Assembly: GCF_029633865.1 (NCBI RefSeq)
Contig: NC_079211.1
Span: 62,501 to 126,500 of the forward strand
Direction: 5' to 3'
Source of the DNA: Lampris incognitus
Lineage: Eukaryota > Chordata > Actinopteri > Lampriformes > Lampridae
Length of the DNA stretch: 64,000 bases
Position numbers and translations under genes: made by a program
Notes under the pieces: model-generated
The model's input: the letters and a program-made list of their open reading frames with translations, nothing else
What the model was told of the DNA's origin: nothing
Databases searched by the model: none
Shown here: positions 29,251 to 41,916 of the stretch, piece by piece
Layout: each line of letters begins with the position of its first letter
Numbering within the stretch: the first letter of the stretch is position 1

Positions 29251-30390
29251 TTTTACAAGAACGACAGAAATTATCGCTCAAAGTATCGTCTTCTGAATCT
29301 TTTGGTTAGGGTTAAGAGTAGGGTTAAGTTTGCATAAACTTGACAGACGGGTCTTTCAGTTAAGGCTGGGATTCGGTTTTTATCTACTGAGGCAGACAAT
29401 CCCACAGAGAATACCATAGCAACAGAGACCGTCTTGGCGGTTGCCAACCTAACCACAGTAACGGCATTTCAGATGGAAAGTAAGGCCTGGGATAGGTTTA
29501 GTATAAGGATTTTATCTGCATAGGCAGACAGTCTCTGTTGCTGAGGTATTCTCTTTGGGATTGTCTTCCTTACCAGATAAAACCTTAACCGAAAGATGAA
29601 GAAATAGCCATCCGTTAAGTTTATCCAAAACTTTCACTGGGAGGAGCTCGGTACTTTATATCAGAAATGCCATTGCCGTGGTTAGCTTGGCTACCGCCAA
29701 GGCTTAATCCCACAAACAATACCACAGCAAGAGGAGACTAATATAGTGATAGGCAAGATTTCGATGGAAATAGCATTTCTGATGGAAAGTACCGAGCTTC
29801 TTGAAATGAAAGTTTTGGATGAAATTAACGGAGGTCTCTTTCTACATCTTTCGGTAAGGGTTAGCGTAGGATTAAGGTTACGGTGAGGGTTTTTCCTACT
29901 CAAATGTAGTCCCATAGAGAATACCACAGCAACAGAGACTGTCTGCCTGAGCAGATAAAACTCATACTAAACCTATCACAACCCGTACATAAAGATGTAG
30001 AAAGAGCCATCCGTTAATTATATCCAAACCCAAGGCTCCGAGACAGTCAGTATTTTCCACCAGAAATATCATTGCCGTGGTTAGCTTGACTCCTGCTAAG
30101 AATTAATCCCACAAAGAACGCCATAGCAACAGAGACCGTCTTGGCGGTTGCCAAGCTAACCATTGCAATGGCATTTCTGATGGAAAGTACAGAGTTTCTC
30201 GGTGTGAAGATAGGGTTTGTGTTAGGGTAAAGGTTTTACCTGCTCAGGCAGAAAATCCCACAGAAAACACCACAGCAACAGAGACTAAGTCTTCATGTTA
30301 GCCACGCCAACCATAGCATTTTTGATGGGAAATACTAGGCTTCTCCTAGTGAAAGGTAAGGATTATGGTTGAATGCCAGAGCCAAATGCC
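29251..30390. repeat. Satellite units with inverted members (29560-29700, 29940-30110)
   Basis: Direct and inverted 180-bp units alternate. The inverted ones read TCCGTTAAGTTTATCCAAAA, CAGAAATGCCATTGCCGTGG and TTAGCTTGGCTACCGCCAAG, the reverse complements of the standard landmarks. Junctions fall at CAACAGAGAC / GTCTGCCTGAGC, that is, at the same point of the unit. Confidence 0.85.
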
Positions 30391-30860
30391 CAAATACTGG
30401 ATAACAGATACCCCCAGGTTTAGGGTTAGGTATAGGGTCAATTTGGAGGTTGTTTATTCTTTACAATTGATCTCCCATGGTCTTCTCTCTTGATTGGTTT
30501 ATCCCGTTTTAAACTTGAAAACTTTGTATTGCTCAAAACACCACCAAGTGTTTTTTTTTTATTGAATTGCACTTCTGCAATTTAATGTTTTTAGGGTTAG
30601 GACTAAGGTTTAGGGATAGGTTTGGATAAAATTGATGAATTTCTACATTTTTCCCCTCCTTTTTACCACACAGAACATGGTCCTTCACTTGATAACCCCA
30701 TAAAAGCAACACTGAACGGTCACCAAAAGCCCAGTGAGTGATTAAACCACTTCTCTGTACATGCTTCGCGCTCAGGGAGAAGCACCCCAGGCTCATCATC
30801 GTGGGTGAAGGGACTCACACTTTAGAAAAACATTTCTCAATATAAGAACTAAAGAAATTA
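30390..30860. repeat. Satellite spacer segment (copy 3)
   Basis: It starts CAAATGCCCAAATACTGG and passes through TTGATTGGTTTATCCCGTTT to CACTTCTCTGTACATGCTTC. It carries the conserved CCCATAAAAG and CAGGGAGAAGCA elements. Confidence 0.8.
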
Positions 30861-32580
30861 TCCCCGAAATTAGGATTAGGTTTGGATAAACTCAACTGAT
30901 GGCTTAATATCTTTCAGTTACGGTTGGGCTAAGGGTTTTATCTGCTCTGGCAGACAATCCTACAGAGAATACCACAGCAATAGAGACTAACTCGTCGCGG
31001 TAGCCACGCTAACCACGGTAATGGTATTTCTGATGGAAAGTACACAGCTTCTCAGAGTAAAATGTTTGCGTAAAACTAACGGACATCGCTATCTACATGT
31101 TTCGCTTGAGGTAGGGTAAGGGTTTTATCTACTCAGCCAGACAATCCCACAACAAAAAGAGAATAACTCTTAGCAGTAGCCAAGCCTAACCACGCCAATG
31201 GCATTTCTGATGTAAAGTACCAAACCTCCCAGAGTAAGTTTTAGCTAAAATTAATGGATGGCTCTTTCTACATGTTTGTCTTAGTTGTAAGGGTTTTATC
31301 AGCTCAGGCAGACAAACGCACAGATAATACCACAGCGACAGAGTCTAACTCTTCGCAATAGCCAAGCTAATCACGGCAATGGCATTTCTGATGGAAAGTA
31401 CCAAGCTTCTCGGAGTAAAAGTTTTGGATAACATTAATGGACGGCACTGTCTACATGTTTCACTTATGGTAAGGGTTTCATCTGTTCAGTCGGACAATCC
31501 CGCAAAAATACAACAGCAACAGAGAAAGACTCTTCATGGTAGCCAAGCTAACTACGGCAATGGCATTCCTGATGGAATGTACCAAGCTTCTCGGAGTTAA
31601 AGTTTTGGATAAAATTACTGGACAGCTCTTTCTAAATATTTCGCTTAGTGTAAGGGTTTTATCAGGCAGACAATCGCACAGAAAATACCACAGCAACAGA
31701 GACCAACTATTCGTAGTAGCCAAGCTAACTACGGCAATGGCATTCCGGATGGGAAGTATCAAGTTTTTTGCAGTGAAAGTTTTGGATAAAATTAATGGAC
31801 GGCTATTCTACATATTTCACTTATAGTAAGGGTTTTATCTGTTCAGTCAGACAATCCCGCAGAAATACAATAGCAACAGAGACTAACTCTTCGTGGTAGC
31901 TAAGCAAACCAGGGCAATGTCATTACTGAGGGAAAGTACCAAGATTCTCGGAGTGAAAGTTTTGGATAAAATTAATGGACGGCTCTTTCTACGTTTCGCT
32001 TAGATCTAAGGGTTTTATCGGCTCAGACAGACAATCACACAGAGAATACCACAGCAGAGACTAACTCTTCGCAGTAGCCAAGCTAACTACGGCAATGGCA
32101 TTTCTGATGGAAAGTACCAAGCTTCTCAGAGTGCAAGTTTTGGATAAAATTACTGGACAGCTCTTTCTACATATTTCGCTTAGTGTAAGGGTTTTATCAG
32201 CTCAGGCAGACAATCACACAGAACATCACAGCAACAAAGTCTAACTCTTCGTAGTAGCCAAGCTAACTCCAGCAATGGTATTACTGATTGAAAGTATCAA
32301 GCTTCTCAGAGTGAAAGTTTTGGATAAAATTAATGGACGGCTCTTTGTACATGTTTTGCTTAGCGTTTTATCAGCTCAGGCAGTCAATTGCACAGAGAAC
32401 ACCACAGCAACAGAGACCAACTCTTCATGGTAGCCAAGCCAACTACGGCAATGGCATTTCTGATGGAAAGTACCAAGCTTCTCGGAATGAAATGTATGGA
32501 TAAAATTAATGCATGGCTCATTCTATATCTTTGTTAGTGTTGCGGTAGGTTTGAGTTAAGAGTTTTATCTGCTCAAGCAG
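30860..32580. repeat. Satellite array, about 180-bp units (block 2)
   Basis: This is the most regular stretch of direct units: TGGCATT landmarks near 31380, 31560 and 31739 are 179-180 bp apart. Variants ACTGGACAGCTCTTTCTA and TTCAGTCGGACAATCCCGCA mark alternating unit types. Confidence 0.9.
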
Positions 32581-33470
32581 ACAGTCTCTGTTATGGTATT
32601 CTCTGTGGGACTACTTTTGAGCAGGAAAAATCCTCACCATAACCTGAACCATACGGTAGCCCTGAACGAAATATGTAGAAAGAGACATCCGTTAAGTTTA
32701 TCCAAAACTTTCACTCTGAGAACCTCGGTACTTTACATCAGAAATGCCATTGCCATGGTTAGCTGACTACCGCCAAGAGTTAATCCCACAGAGAATACCA
32801 CAGCTACACAGACTAACTTAGCGGTAGCCAAGCCATCGATAGAAATGGCATTTCTGATGCAAAGTACCGAGCTTCTCGGTATGAAAGTTTTGGATAAACT
32901 TAACGGAAGCATCTCTATACATCTTTCTTTCAAGGTTGGCTTAGGGTTATGGTGAGGGTTTTTACTGCTCAAAAGTAGTCTCACAGAGAATACCACAGCA
33001 ACAGAGACCATCTGCCTGAGCCGTCAAAACCCTTACACTTAACCTATCCCAATCCTTACAAAAAAAAATGCAAAAAGAGCCAACCGCTAATTATATCCAA
33101 ACCGAAAGCTCCGAAACACTAATTTCCCATCAGAAATACCATTGCCATGGTTAGCTTGGCTCCTGCTAAGAATTAATCCCACAAATAATACCATAGCAAC
33201 AGAGACTGTCTTGGGAGGTTGCCAAGCTAACCATGGCAATGGCATTTCTGATGGAAAGTACAAAGCTTCCCGGTGTGCAAGGTTTGGATAAAATTAACAG
33301 ACGACTTTTTCAACACATTTGGTTTGGGGTAGGGTTTGTGTTAGGGTAAAGGTTTTACCTGCTCAGGCAGAAAATCCCACAATAAAAGAGACCAACTCTT
33401 CGCCGTAGCTACGCTAACCACGGCAACGGCATTTCAGATGAAAAGCACTAGGTCAACTTTATGGTTAGGG
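32580..33470. repeat. Satellite units with inverted members (32590-32780, 33010-33170)
   Basis: Repeats the arrangement of 29560-30110 closely, including CTCTGTTATGGTATTCTCTG, TCCGTTAAGTTTATCCAAAA and GCTCCTGCTAAGAATTAATC. It is therefore a second copy of a larger composite. Confidence 0.85.
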
Positions 33471-34000
33471 TTGAATGCCAGAGCCAACACATGTCAACTA
33501 GCACCACCGCCAATGCCCAAGTGCTGGCTTAGAAATACCCCCAGGATTAGGGTTAGGGATAGAGTTTGATTGGTTAAGTCTAGGGGCAATTTGGATGTTT
33601 ATTCTTTACAACTACTCTCCCATTGTCTTATATCTTGATTATGTTATCCCGTTTTAAACTTGAAAAGTTGTTAGTGGGGTTTGGAACAAGGAAAGTGTTT
33701 TTTGTTTGGATTTTTTTTAATTGAACTTTTCTGCAATTGCAATATAATGTTTTAAGAGATAAGACTATGGTTTAGGGTTAGGTTTAGATAAAATTGATGA
33801 ATTTCTGCACCTTTTTACCACTCAGAACATGCTCCTTCCCTTGATGCTCCCATAAAAGGAACACTGGACGGTCACCGAAAGCAGAGCTTGGGATTAAACC
33901 ACTTCTCCATACCTGCTTCGCGCTCAGCAAGAAGCACCCCAGCTCATCATCGTGGGTGGGGTGACTCACACTTTAGAAAAACATTACTCGAGATAACAAC
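33470..34000. repeat. Satellite spacer segment (copy 4)
   Basis: The most complete spacer: GAATGCCAGAGCCAACACATG, AGTGCTGGCTTAGAAATACC, CTCTCCCATTGTCTTATATC, TTTTAAACTTGAAAAGTTG, a T-run, GCAATATAATG, CTCCCATAAAAGGAACACTG and CGCTCAGCAAGAAGCACCCC. Confidence 0.85.
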
Positions 34001-35690
34001 TAATGAACTTATTCCCAAAGTTAGGATCAGGTTTGGCTAAACATAACGGATGGCTCTATATCTTTCAGTTAGGGTTGGGACAAGGGTTTTATCTGCTCTG
34101 GCAGACAATCCTACAAAGAACACTACAGCAATAGAGACAAACTCTTCGCAGTAGCCAAGCTAACCATGGCAATTGTATTCCTGAAGGAAAGAACCCAGCT
34201 TTTCTAAGTAAAATGTTTGCATAAAATTAACGGACAGCGCTTTCTACATGTTTCGCTTGAGGTTGGGTTTGGGCTTATCTACTCAGTCACACCATCTCAC
34301 AACAAAATACCACAACAACAGAGAACAACTCTTAGCAGTAGCCAGGCTATCTATGGCAAAGTCATTTCTGAAAGAAAGAACCAAGCTTCTTAGAGTGAAA
34401 GTTTTGGATAACATTAATGGAGGGCTCTTTCTACATGTTTCACTTATGGTAAGGGTTTTACCTGTTCAGTCGGACAATCCCGCAGAAATACAACAGCAAC
34501 AGACTCTTCGTCATAGCCAAGCTAACCACGGCAATGGCATTTCTGATGGAAAGTACCAAACCTCTCAGAGTATACGTTTTAGATAAAATCAATGGACGGC
34601 TCTTTCTACATTTTTCGCTTAGTTGTAAGGGTTTTATCAGCTCAGCCAAACAATCACACAGAATACCACAGCAACAAAGTCCAACTCTTCGCAGTAGCCA
34701 AGCTATCCACGGCAATGGCATTTCTGAAGTACCAAGCTTCTTGGAGTAATAGTTTTGGATGAAATTAATCGACGGCTCTGTCTACATGTTTCGCTTAATT
34801 GTAAGCGTTTCATCAGCTCAGGCAGTCAATCACACAAAAAATACCACAGCAACAGAGAAAAACTCTGTAGTAGCCAAGCTAACTACGGCAATGGCATTCC
34901 TGATGGAAAGTACCAAGCTTCTCGGAGTGAAAGTTTTGGAAAACATGAATGGACGGCTCTTCCTACATGTTTCGCTTAGATGTAAGGGTTTTACCTGTTA
35001 AGTCAGACAATCGTACAGAGAATACCACAGCAACAGAGACTTAACTCTTCGGAATAGCCAAGCTAACCACCGCAATGGCATTTCTGATGGAAAGTACCAA
35101 GCTTATCGGAGCGAAAGTTTTGGTTATCATTAATGGATGCCTCTTTCTACATGTTTCACTTATGCTAAGGGTTTTATCTGTTCAGGTGGACAATCCCGCA
35201 GAAATACAACAGCAACAGAGACTGTCTGTCTAAGCAGATAGAACCTTTATACTAAACCTATGCGAACCCTTACAAAAAGATGTAAAAAGAGCCAGCCGCT
35301 AATTATATCCGAACAAAAAGCTCCGAAACACTCAGTATCTTCCACCAGAAATACCATTGCCGTGGTTAGCTTGGCTCCTGCTAAGAATTAATCCCACAAA
35401 TAATACCATAGCAACAGAGACTGTCTTGGAGGTTGCCAAGCTAACAATAGCATTTCTGATGGGAAGTAGAGCTTCTCGGTATGCAAAATTTGGATAAAAT
35501 TAACAGACGGCTCTTTCAACACGTTTGGGTTAGGGTTTGTATTAGGGTAAAGGTTTTATCTGCTCAGGCAGCAAATCCCACAGTAAACCCTACAGCAACA
35601 GAGACCAACTCTTCGTGGTAGCCAAGCTAACCACGGCTCCGGCATTTCACACTGAACATACTAGGTTAACTTTATGGTTAGGGTTGAATG
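34000..35690. repeat. Satellite array with one inverted unit (35218-35400)
   Basis: Direct units run to 35218, then one inverted unit (GTCTGTCTAAGCAG to GAATTAATCCCAC), then direct units again. A CACTTATGGTAAGGG subtype recurs. Confidence 0.85.
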
Positions 35691-36190
35691 CCAGAGCCAA
35701 CACATGTCAACTGAGCACCTCCGCCAATGCCCAAGTGCTGGATTAAGGATATGGATAGAGTTTGATTGGTTAAGTCTAGGGGCAATTTGGGTGTTTATTC
35801 GTTACAACTGATCTCCCAGTCTTATATCTTGATCCCGTTTTAAACTTGAAAAGTTGTTGGTGGGGTTTGGAACAATAGTGTTTTTTTTTGTTTTGTTTTT
35901 TTCCAAATTGAACTTGTCTGCAATTGCAATTTAATGTTTTAAGAGTTGAGACTAAGGTTTAGATCAAATTGATGAATTTCTGCACTTTTTTCCTTTTTAC
36001 ACTCAGAACATGCCCCTTCTCTTGATGCTCCCATAAAAGGAACATTGAACGTCATCTAAAGCACAGAGCTTGTGATTAAACAACTTCTCTGTACCCGCTT
36101 AGTGCTCAGGAAGAAGCACGACAGCTCATCATGTGGGTGGCGGGACTCACTTTAGAAAAACATTTCTCACGATAAAAACTAAAGAACTTA
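35690..36190. repeat. Satellite spacer segment (copy 5)
   Basis: Like copy 4, with small losses around GATATGGATAGAG (35740) and a longer T/G-run at 35880. Confidence 0.8.
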
Positions 36191-38060
36191 TCCCCAAAAG
36201 TAGGATTAGGTTCGGCTAAACGTAACGGATGGCTCTATATCTTTCGGTTAGGGTTGGGGCAAGGGTTTAATCTGCTCTGGCACACAATTCTACAGAGAAT
36301 ACCACAGCAAGACACCAACTCGTCGCAGTAGCCAAGCTAACCACAGCAATGGTGTTTCTGATGGAAAGTACTGAGCTTTTCAGAGTAAAAGTTCTGCATA
36401 AAATGAACGGAGCGCGCTTTCTACATGTTTCACTTGAGGTAAGGTTTGGGTTAAGGCTTATCTGCTCAGTCAGACAATCCCACAAAAAAAATACCACAAC
36501 AGAGAATAACTCTTAGCAGAAGCCAAGCTATCCATGACAAAGTCATTTCTGATGGAAAGTACTGAGCTTTTCCAACTGAAAGGTTTGGATAAAATTAATA
36601 GATTGCTCTTTCTACATCTTTCGGTTAGGGATGAGTTAGGCTAAGAGTTTTGTCTGCTCAGGCAAACAATACCACATCAACAGGGACTACCTCTTCGCAG
36701 TAGCATTTCTGAACATGGAGTGATAGTTTCAGATAAAATTAACGGATTGTTCTTTCTAGATGTTTCGGTTGAGATAGGGTTAGGGTTTTACCTGCTAAGG
36801 CAGAAAATCCTACAGAGAATACCACTGCAACAGAGAATAACTTCGATAGACAAGCTAACCACAGTAATGGCATTTCAGATGGAATGTACCGAGCTGCTCG
36901 GAATAAAATCTTTGGGTAAATTTAAGGGTTGGGTCGTTCCACATCTTTTGGTTAGAGTAGAGTTACAGTAAGGGTTTTATCTGCTCAGGCAGACAATCCC
37001 ACAGAAAATACCACAGCAACAGAGACTAACTCTTCATAGTAGCCAAACTAACCACAGCAAAGTCATTTCTGATGGAAAGTACTGAGCTTCTCGGAGTGAT
37101 AGTTCCGGATGAAATTAACAGATGACTCTTTCTACATGTTTCACTTAAGAGTAAGGGTTTTATCTGCACAGCCAGATAATCCCATAGAAATACCAAAGCA
37201 ACAGGCAGTCTTGGTGGTAGCCAAAGCCGACCATGGCAATGGCATTTCTGATGGAGTGTAGCGAGCTTGTCGCAGCGATAGTTTTGGGTAAAATAAACGG
37301 ATGGTTCTTTCTACATGTTTCGGTTGGGTTAGGATAAGTGTTTTACCTGCTCAGGCAGACAATCCCACAGTGACAGACACTACCTCTTCGCAATAGCCAA
37401 GCTAAACACGGCAATGGCATTTCTGCAGGAAAGAACAGAGCTTCTCCGAATGAAAATTTTGGATGAAATTAACAGAGTGCTTTCTACATGTTTCGCTTAG
37501 GGCAAGGGTTTTATCCGTTTAGGCGGACAATCCCTCAGAAATCCCACAGCAACAGAGACCAACTCTTCATCGTAGCCAAGCTAACCATGGCAATGTGGAT
37601 GGAACGTACCGAGCTTCTCGGCGCGATAGTTTTGGATGAAATAAACAGATGGCTCTTTCTACATGTTCGGTTGAGTTAGGGTAAGTGTTTTACCTGCTCA
37701 GGCAGACAATCCCTCAGCAACAGAGACTAACTCTTCGTGGTAGCAAAGCTCACCATGACAATGGCATTTCTGATGGAAAATACAGAGCTTCTCAGAGTAA
37801 AATTTTTGGATCCAGTTAAAGGAAGACTCTTTCTACATTTCAGTTGGGGTAAAGTTCTATCTGCTCAGGCAGATAATCCCACAGAATATACCACAGAAAG
37901 TGACTAACTCTTCGCGGTCGCCAAACTAAGCACAGCAATGTCATTTCTGAAGGAGAGTACTGAGCTTCTCGTAGTCAAAGTTTTGGATCAAATTAACAGA
38001 TGGTTCTTTCTACATGTTTCGGTTTAGGGAGGGTTTGTGTAAAGTTTTAGCTGCTCAGGT
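36190..38060. repeat. Satellite array, about 180-bp units (block 3)
   Basis: Direct units of several subtypes. The subtype with GGCGCGATAGTTTTGGATG (37620) reappears at 46130, 58810 and 62240. Confidence 0.9.
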
Positions 38061-39290
38061 GGACAGTGCCTAAGCGCTGGTTTGGAGAAACCCTCAGGAT
38101 TAGGGTTATGGAGAGAGTTTGATGGGTTAATGGTAGGTTCAATTTGGATGTTTTTTCTTCTTTACAATTGATCTCCCACCGTCTTGTATCTTGATTGGTT
38201 TACCCCGTTTAAACTTGAAAAATTGATGGTGGGGGTTGGAGCATTATAAATGATTTTTTTTAAGTTCACTGCTATGGCAGTTTGTTTTTAGGGTTAGGTT
38301 TAAATAAAATTAATTGATGGCTCACTGCATTTTACCACTCAGAGCATGCTTCTTTCCACAAAAGCACAGAACGTGTGATTAAACCACTTCTCTGTACCCG
38401 CTTTGTGCTCAGGAAGAAGCATCACAGCTCATCATCGTGGGTAGCAGGACTCACTTTAGAAACATTTCTCAAGTTAAGAACTACAAAAATGATTCCTGAC
38501 ATGGCACATCATGTTCTTCATAAATTGCATGTCCATTGTAATTCTGTTATCCTCGTTCAATGTTGTATTATGTAAATTGCGTGAACATAACATCCATTGC
38601 ACGCTATCTGTCTTGAGAGATCCCTCCTCTGTTGCTCCCCCCGAGATATCTTATTTTAACTCCCTGTTAAAGGAGGTTTTCTAGGGAGTTCCTTATCCAA
38701 TGAGAGGGTCTAAGGACACGATGTTGTGTTGCTATTAAGCCCACTGAGGCAAATCTGTAATATTGGGTTAGGGTTGCTTTGATTTGAAAGTAGGATCAGC
38801 TTTGGATAAACTTAATGGGTGGCTCAATTTCTTCCGATTAGGGTTGGGGTAGGGCAAGGGTTTTATCTGCTCTGAAAGACAATCCTACAGAGAATACCAC
38901 AGCAATAGAGACCAAGTCTTCACGGTAGCCAAGCTAACCACAGTAATGGTATTTATAATGGAAAGCACAGAGCTTCTAAGAGTGATAGATTGGATAAAAT
39001 TAACGGATGCCTCCTTCTACATGATTCGGTTGAGTTAGGGTACGGGATACGGCAATGGCTTTTATTATGGAAAGTCTTGAGCTTCTCAGAGTGAGTTTTG
39101 GATAAAATTGACGGATCTTTCCACACCTTTGGGTTGGGGTAGGGTTTTTGTTAGGGTAAGATTTTACCTGCTCAGGCAGACAATCCCACAAAGAACACAA
39201 CAGCAATAGAGAGTAACTCTTCGCAGTACGCAAGCGAACCATGGCAATGGCATTTCTGATGGATAATACTGACCTTCTCAGAGTGAAAGT
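38060..39290. repeat. Satellite spacer (copy 6) and irregular units
   Basis: The spacer runs 38060-38480 (GTCTTGTATCTTGATTGGTT, CAGAGCATGCTTCTTTCC). About 38490-38760 is a unique insert (GACATGGCACATCATG, ACTCCCTGTTAAAGGAGG) that I do not recognise. Irregular satellite units follow. Confidence 0.65.
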
Positions 39291-41290
39291 TTAGGGTTGA
39301 ATGCCCAGGAAAGCACGTGTCACCAGAGTGCCTCCACCAGTGCTGGCTTGGAGATATGCCCAGAATTAGGGTTAGGGATGTGGATAGAGTTTGATGGATT
39401 AAGGATACAGTAAATTTGGATGTTTCTTCTTTACAATTCACCTCCCATTGTCTTCCATCTTGATTAGTTTACCCTGCTTTAAGCTTCAAAAGTTATTGCT
39501 GGGGTTTAGACTAATATAAGCTTCACTTTTTTTGTTGAAGTTGTCTGCTATTGCAATTTAATGTTGTCAGAGTAAGGCTTAGGTCTGGATAAAACCGGTG
39601 GACTTCTGAATTATTACCCCTTTTCAACTCCTCAGAATGCACTCCTTCCTCGAAGCTCCCATAAAAGGAGCACTCAACGGTCATAAAAGCAGAGTTTGTC
39701 ATTAAACAACTTCCCTGTACCCGCTTTGCGCTCAGGAAGATTCATGACAGCCCATTATCGTGGCTGGCGGGAATCACTTTCTACTCCTATGTTTTCGTAA
39801 TGTGTGTGCGCGCGTATATGTCTGTTAGTTAGTGTAGATAGCGGGACCGGAAACTAAAGCATTTATGATCCCAATTCTTTTTGGAGGTGGTAGGTATCCC
39901 AGAAAATTAAAATTATGCATAAATATGCATTTTTCTAAAAATGGCTAAAAACCACTTTTATCTGCATTTCAGATGATTGACCATCTTTAATTTTTTCGCC
40001 TATGTAAAAAAAAAAAATCTGGGACTTAGAAATGTTTGGCATTATGCAAAATAAATGCATTTTTGCAAAAATGCACTTATAATCCTAATTTTTTTTGGAG
40101 GTGGTAGGTATTGTTCCAGAGAGGACCAGAAAAATAGCAGAAAATTAAAACAATTTTAATAATTATACAAAATATGCATTTTCTAAAAATGGCTAAAAAC
40201 CACTTTTCTCGGAATGTCGGATGATTCTGAGCATTTGGGGGGAGGGAGTTGGAGTGGGGGGTTTAGGGGCAGGCGGTTAGCTGGCAGGATGAAGAGGAGG
40301 AAGATCTAAACGGGTGGATAACCAAACCGCTACATTGCAGCAGGGTTCCTCTAGTAGAAACATATTTCAAGTTAAGAATGGCAGAAATGATCGCTGAAAA
40401 TACAGTCTTCTGCAGCTTTGGTTGGCGTTAGGTTTGGATAAACTTAACGGATGGATCTTACGGTTAGGGCTGGGGTTTGATCTGCTAGGGCAGACAATTC
40501 TACAGCAGAGACTGGCTGCCTGAGCAAAAAAAAAAAACCTTTTACCCTAGTTCTACCGCCAAGTCCAACAGAAAAACGTAGACTGAGCTATCCGTTAATT
40601 TTATCCAAACCTTTGACACCGAGAAGCTCTGTACTTTCCATCAGAAATGTCACTGCAGTGGTTAGCTTGGCAACCGCCAAGACAGTCTCTGTTACTATGG
40701 TATTCTTTGTGGGATTAATTCTTAGCAGGAGCCAAACTAACCACAGCAATGTCATTTCTGAAGGAGAATACCAAGCTTCTCGTAGTCAAAGTTTTGGATC
40801 AAATTAACAGATGGTTCTTTCTACATGTTTCGGTTTAGGTAGGGTTTGGGTAAAGTTTTATCTGCTCAGGTGGACAGTACCTAAGCGCCGGCTTGGAGAA
40901 ACCCTCAGGATTAGGGTTATGGGGAGAGTTTGATGGGTTAATGGTAGGTTCAATTTGGATGATTTTTCTTCTTTACAATTGATCTCCCACTGTCTTGTAT
41001 CTTGATTGGTTTACCCCGTTTAAACTTGAAAAATTGATAGTGGGGGTTGGAGCATTATAAATGATTTTTTTTGAAGTTCACTGCTACGGCAGTTTGTTTT
41101 TAGGGTTAGGTTTAAATAAAATTAATTGATGGCTTTCTGCATTTTACCACTCAGAGCATGCTTCTTTCCACAAAAGCACAGAACTTGTGATTAAGCCACT
41201 TCTCTGTACCTGCTTTATGCTCAGGTAGAAGCATCACAGCTCATCATCGTGGGTAGCAGGACTCACTTTAGAAACATTTCTCTATAACAG
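39290..41290. repeat. Higher-order satellite repeat, copy H1 (about 2 kb)
   Basis: The order of parts is: spacer type 2 (39290-39790, GTGTCACCAGAGTGCCTCC, TCCTCGAAGCTCCCATAAAAGG), an A/T-rich part with GGAGGTGGTAGGTAT twice (39795-40370), an inverted 180-bp unit (40505-40735), a direct unit (40750), and spacer type 1 (40890-41290). This copy has no Tc1 insertion, so it shows the empty site near 39815. Confidence 0.85.
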
Positions 41291-41916
41291 CACAGCAACA
41301 GAGACTAACTCTTCGCAATAGGCAAGCGAACCATGGCAATGGTATTTCTGATGGATAATACTGACCTTCTTGGAGTGAAAGTTTAGGGGTGAATGCCCGG
41401 GTCAGCATGTGTCACCAGAGTGCCAGCTTGGAGATACCCCCAGAATTAGGGTTAGAGAGGTGGATAGAGTTTGATGGATTAAGGATACGGTAAATGTGGA
41501 CGTTTCTTCCTTACAATTCACCTCCCATTGTCTTCCATCTTGATTAGTTTACCCTGCTTTAAGCTTCAAAAGTTGTTGGTGGGGTTTAGAGTAATATAAG
41601 CCTTCTTTTTTTTTTTTTTTTTTTAAGTTGTCTGCTATTGCAATTTAATGTTTTTAGGGTAAGGATTAGGACTAAGGTTTAGGTCTGGATAAAACTGGTG
41701 GACTTCTGAATTATTCCCCCTTTTTAACTCAGAATGCGCTCCTTCCTCGAAGCTCCCATAAAGGAGCACTCAACGGTCATAAAAGCAGAGTGTCATTAAA
41801 CAACTTCCCTGTACCCGCTTTGCGCTCAGGAAGATTCATGACAGCCCATTATCGTGGCTGGCGGGAATCACTTTCTACTCATAGGTTTTCGTAATGTGTG
41901 TGTATGTGCATATACA

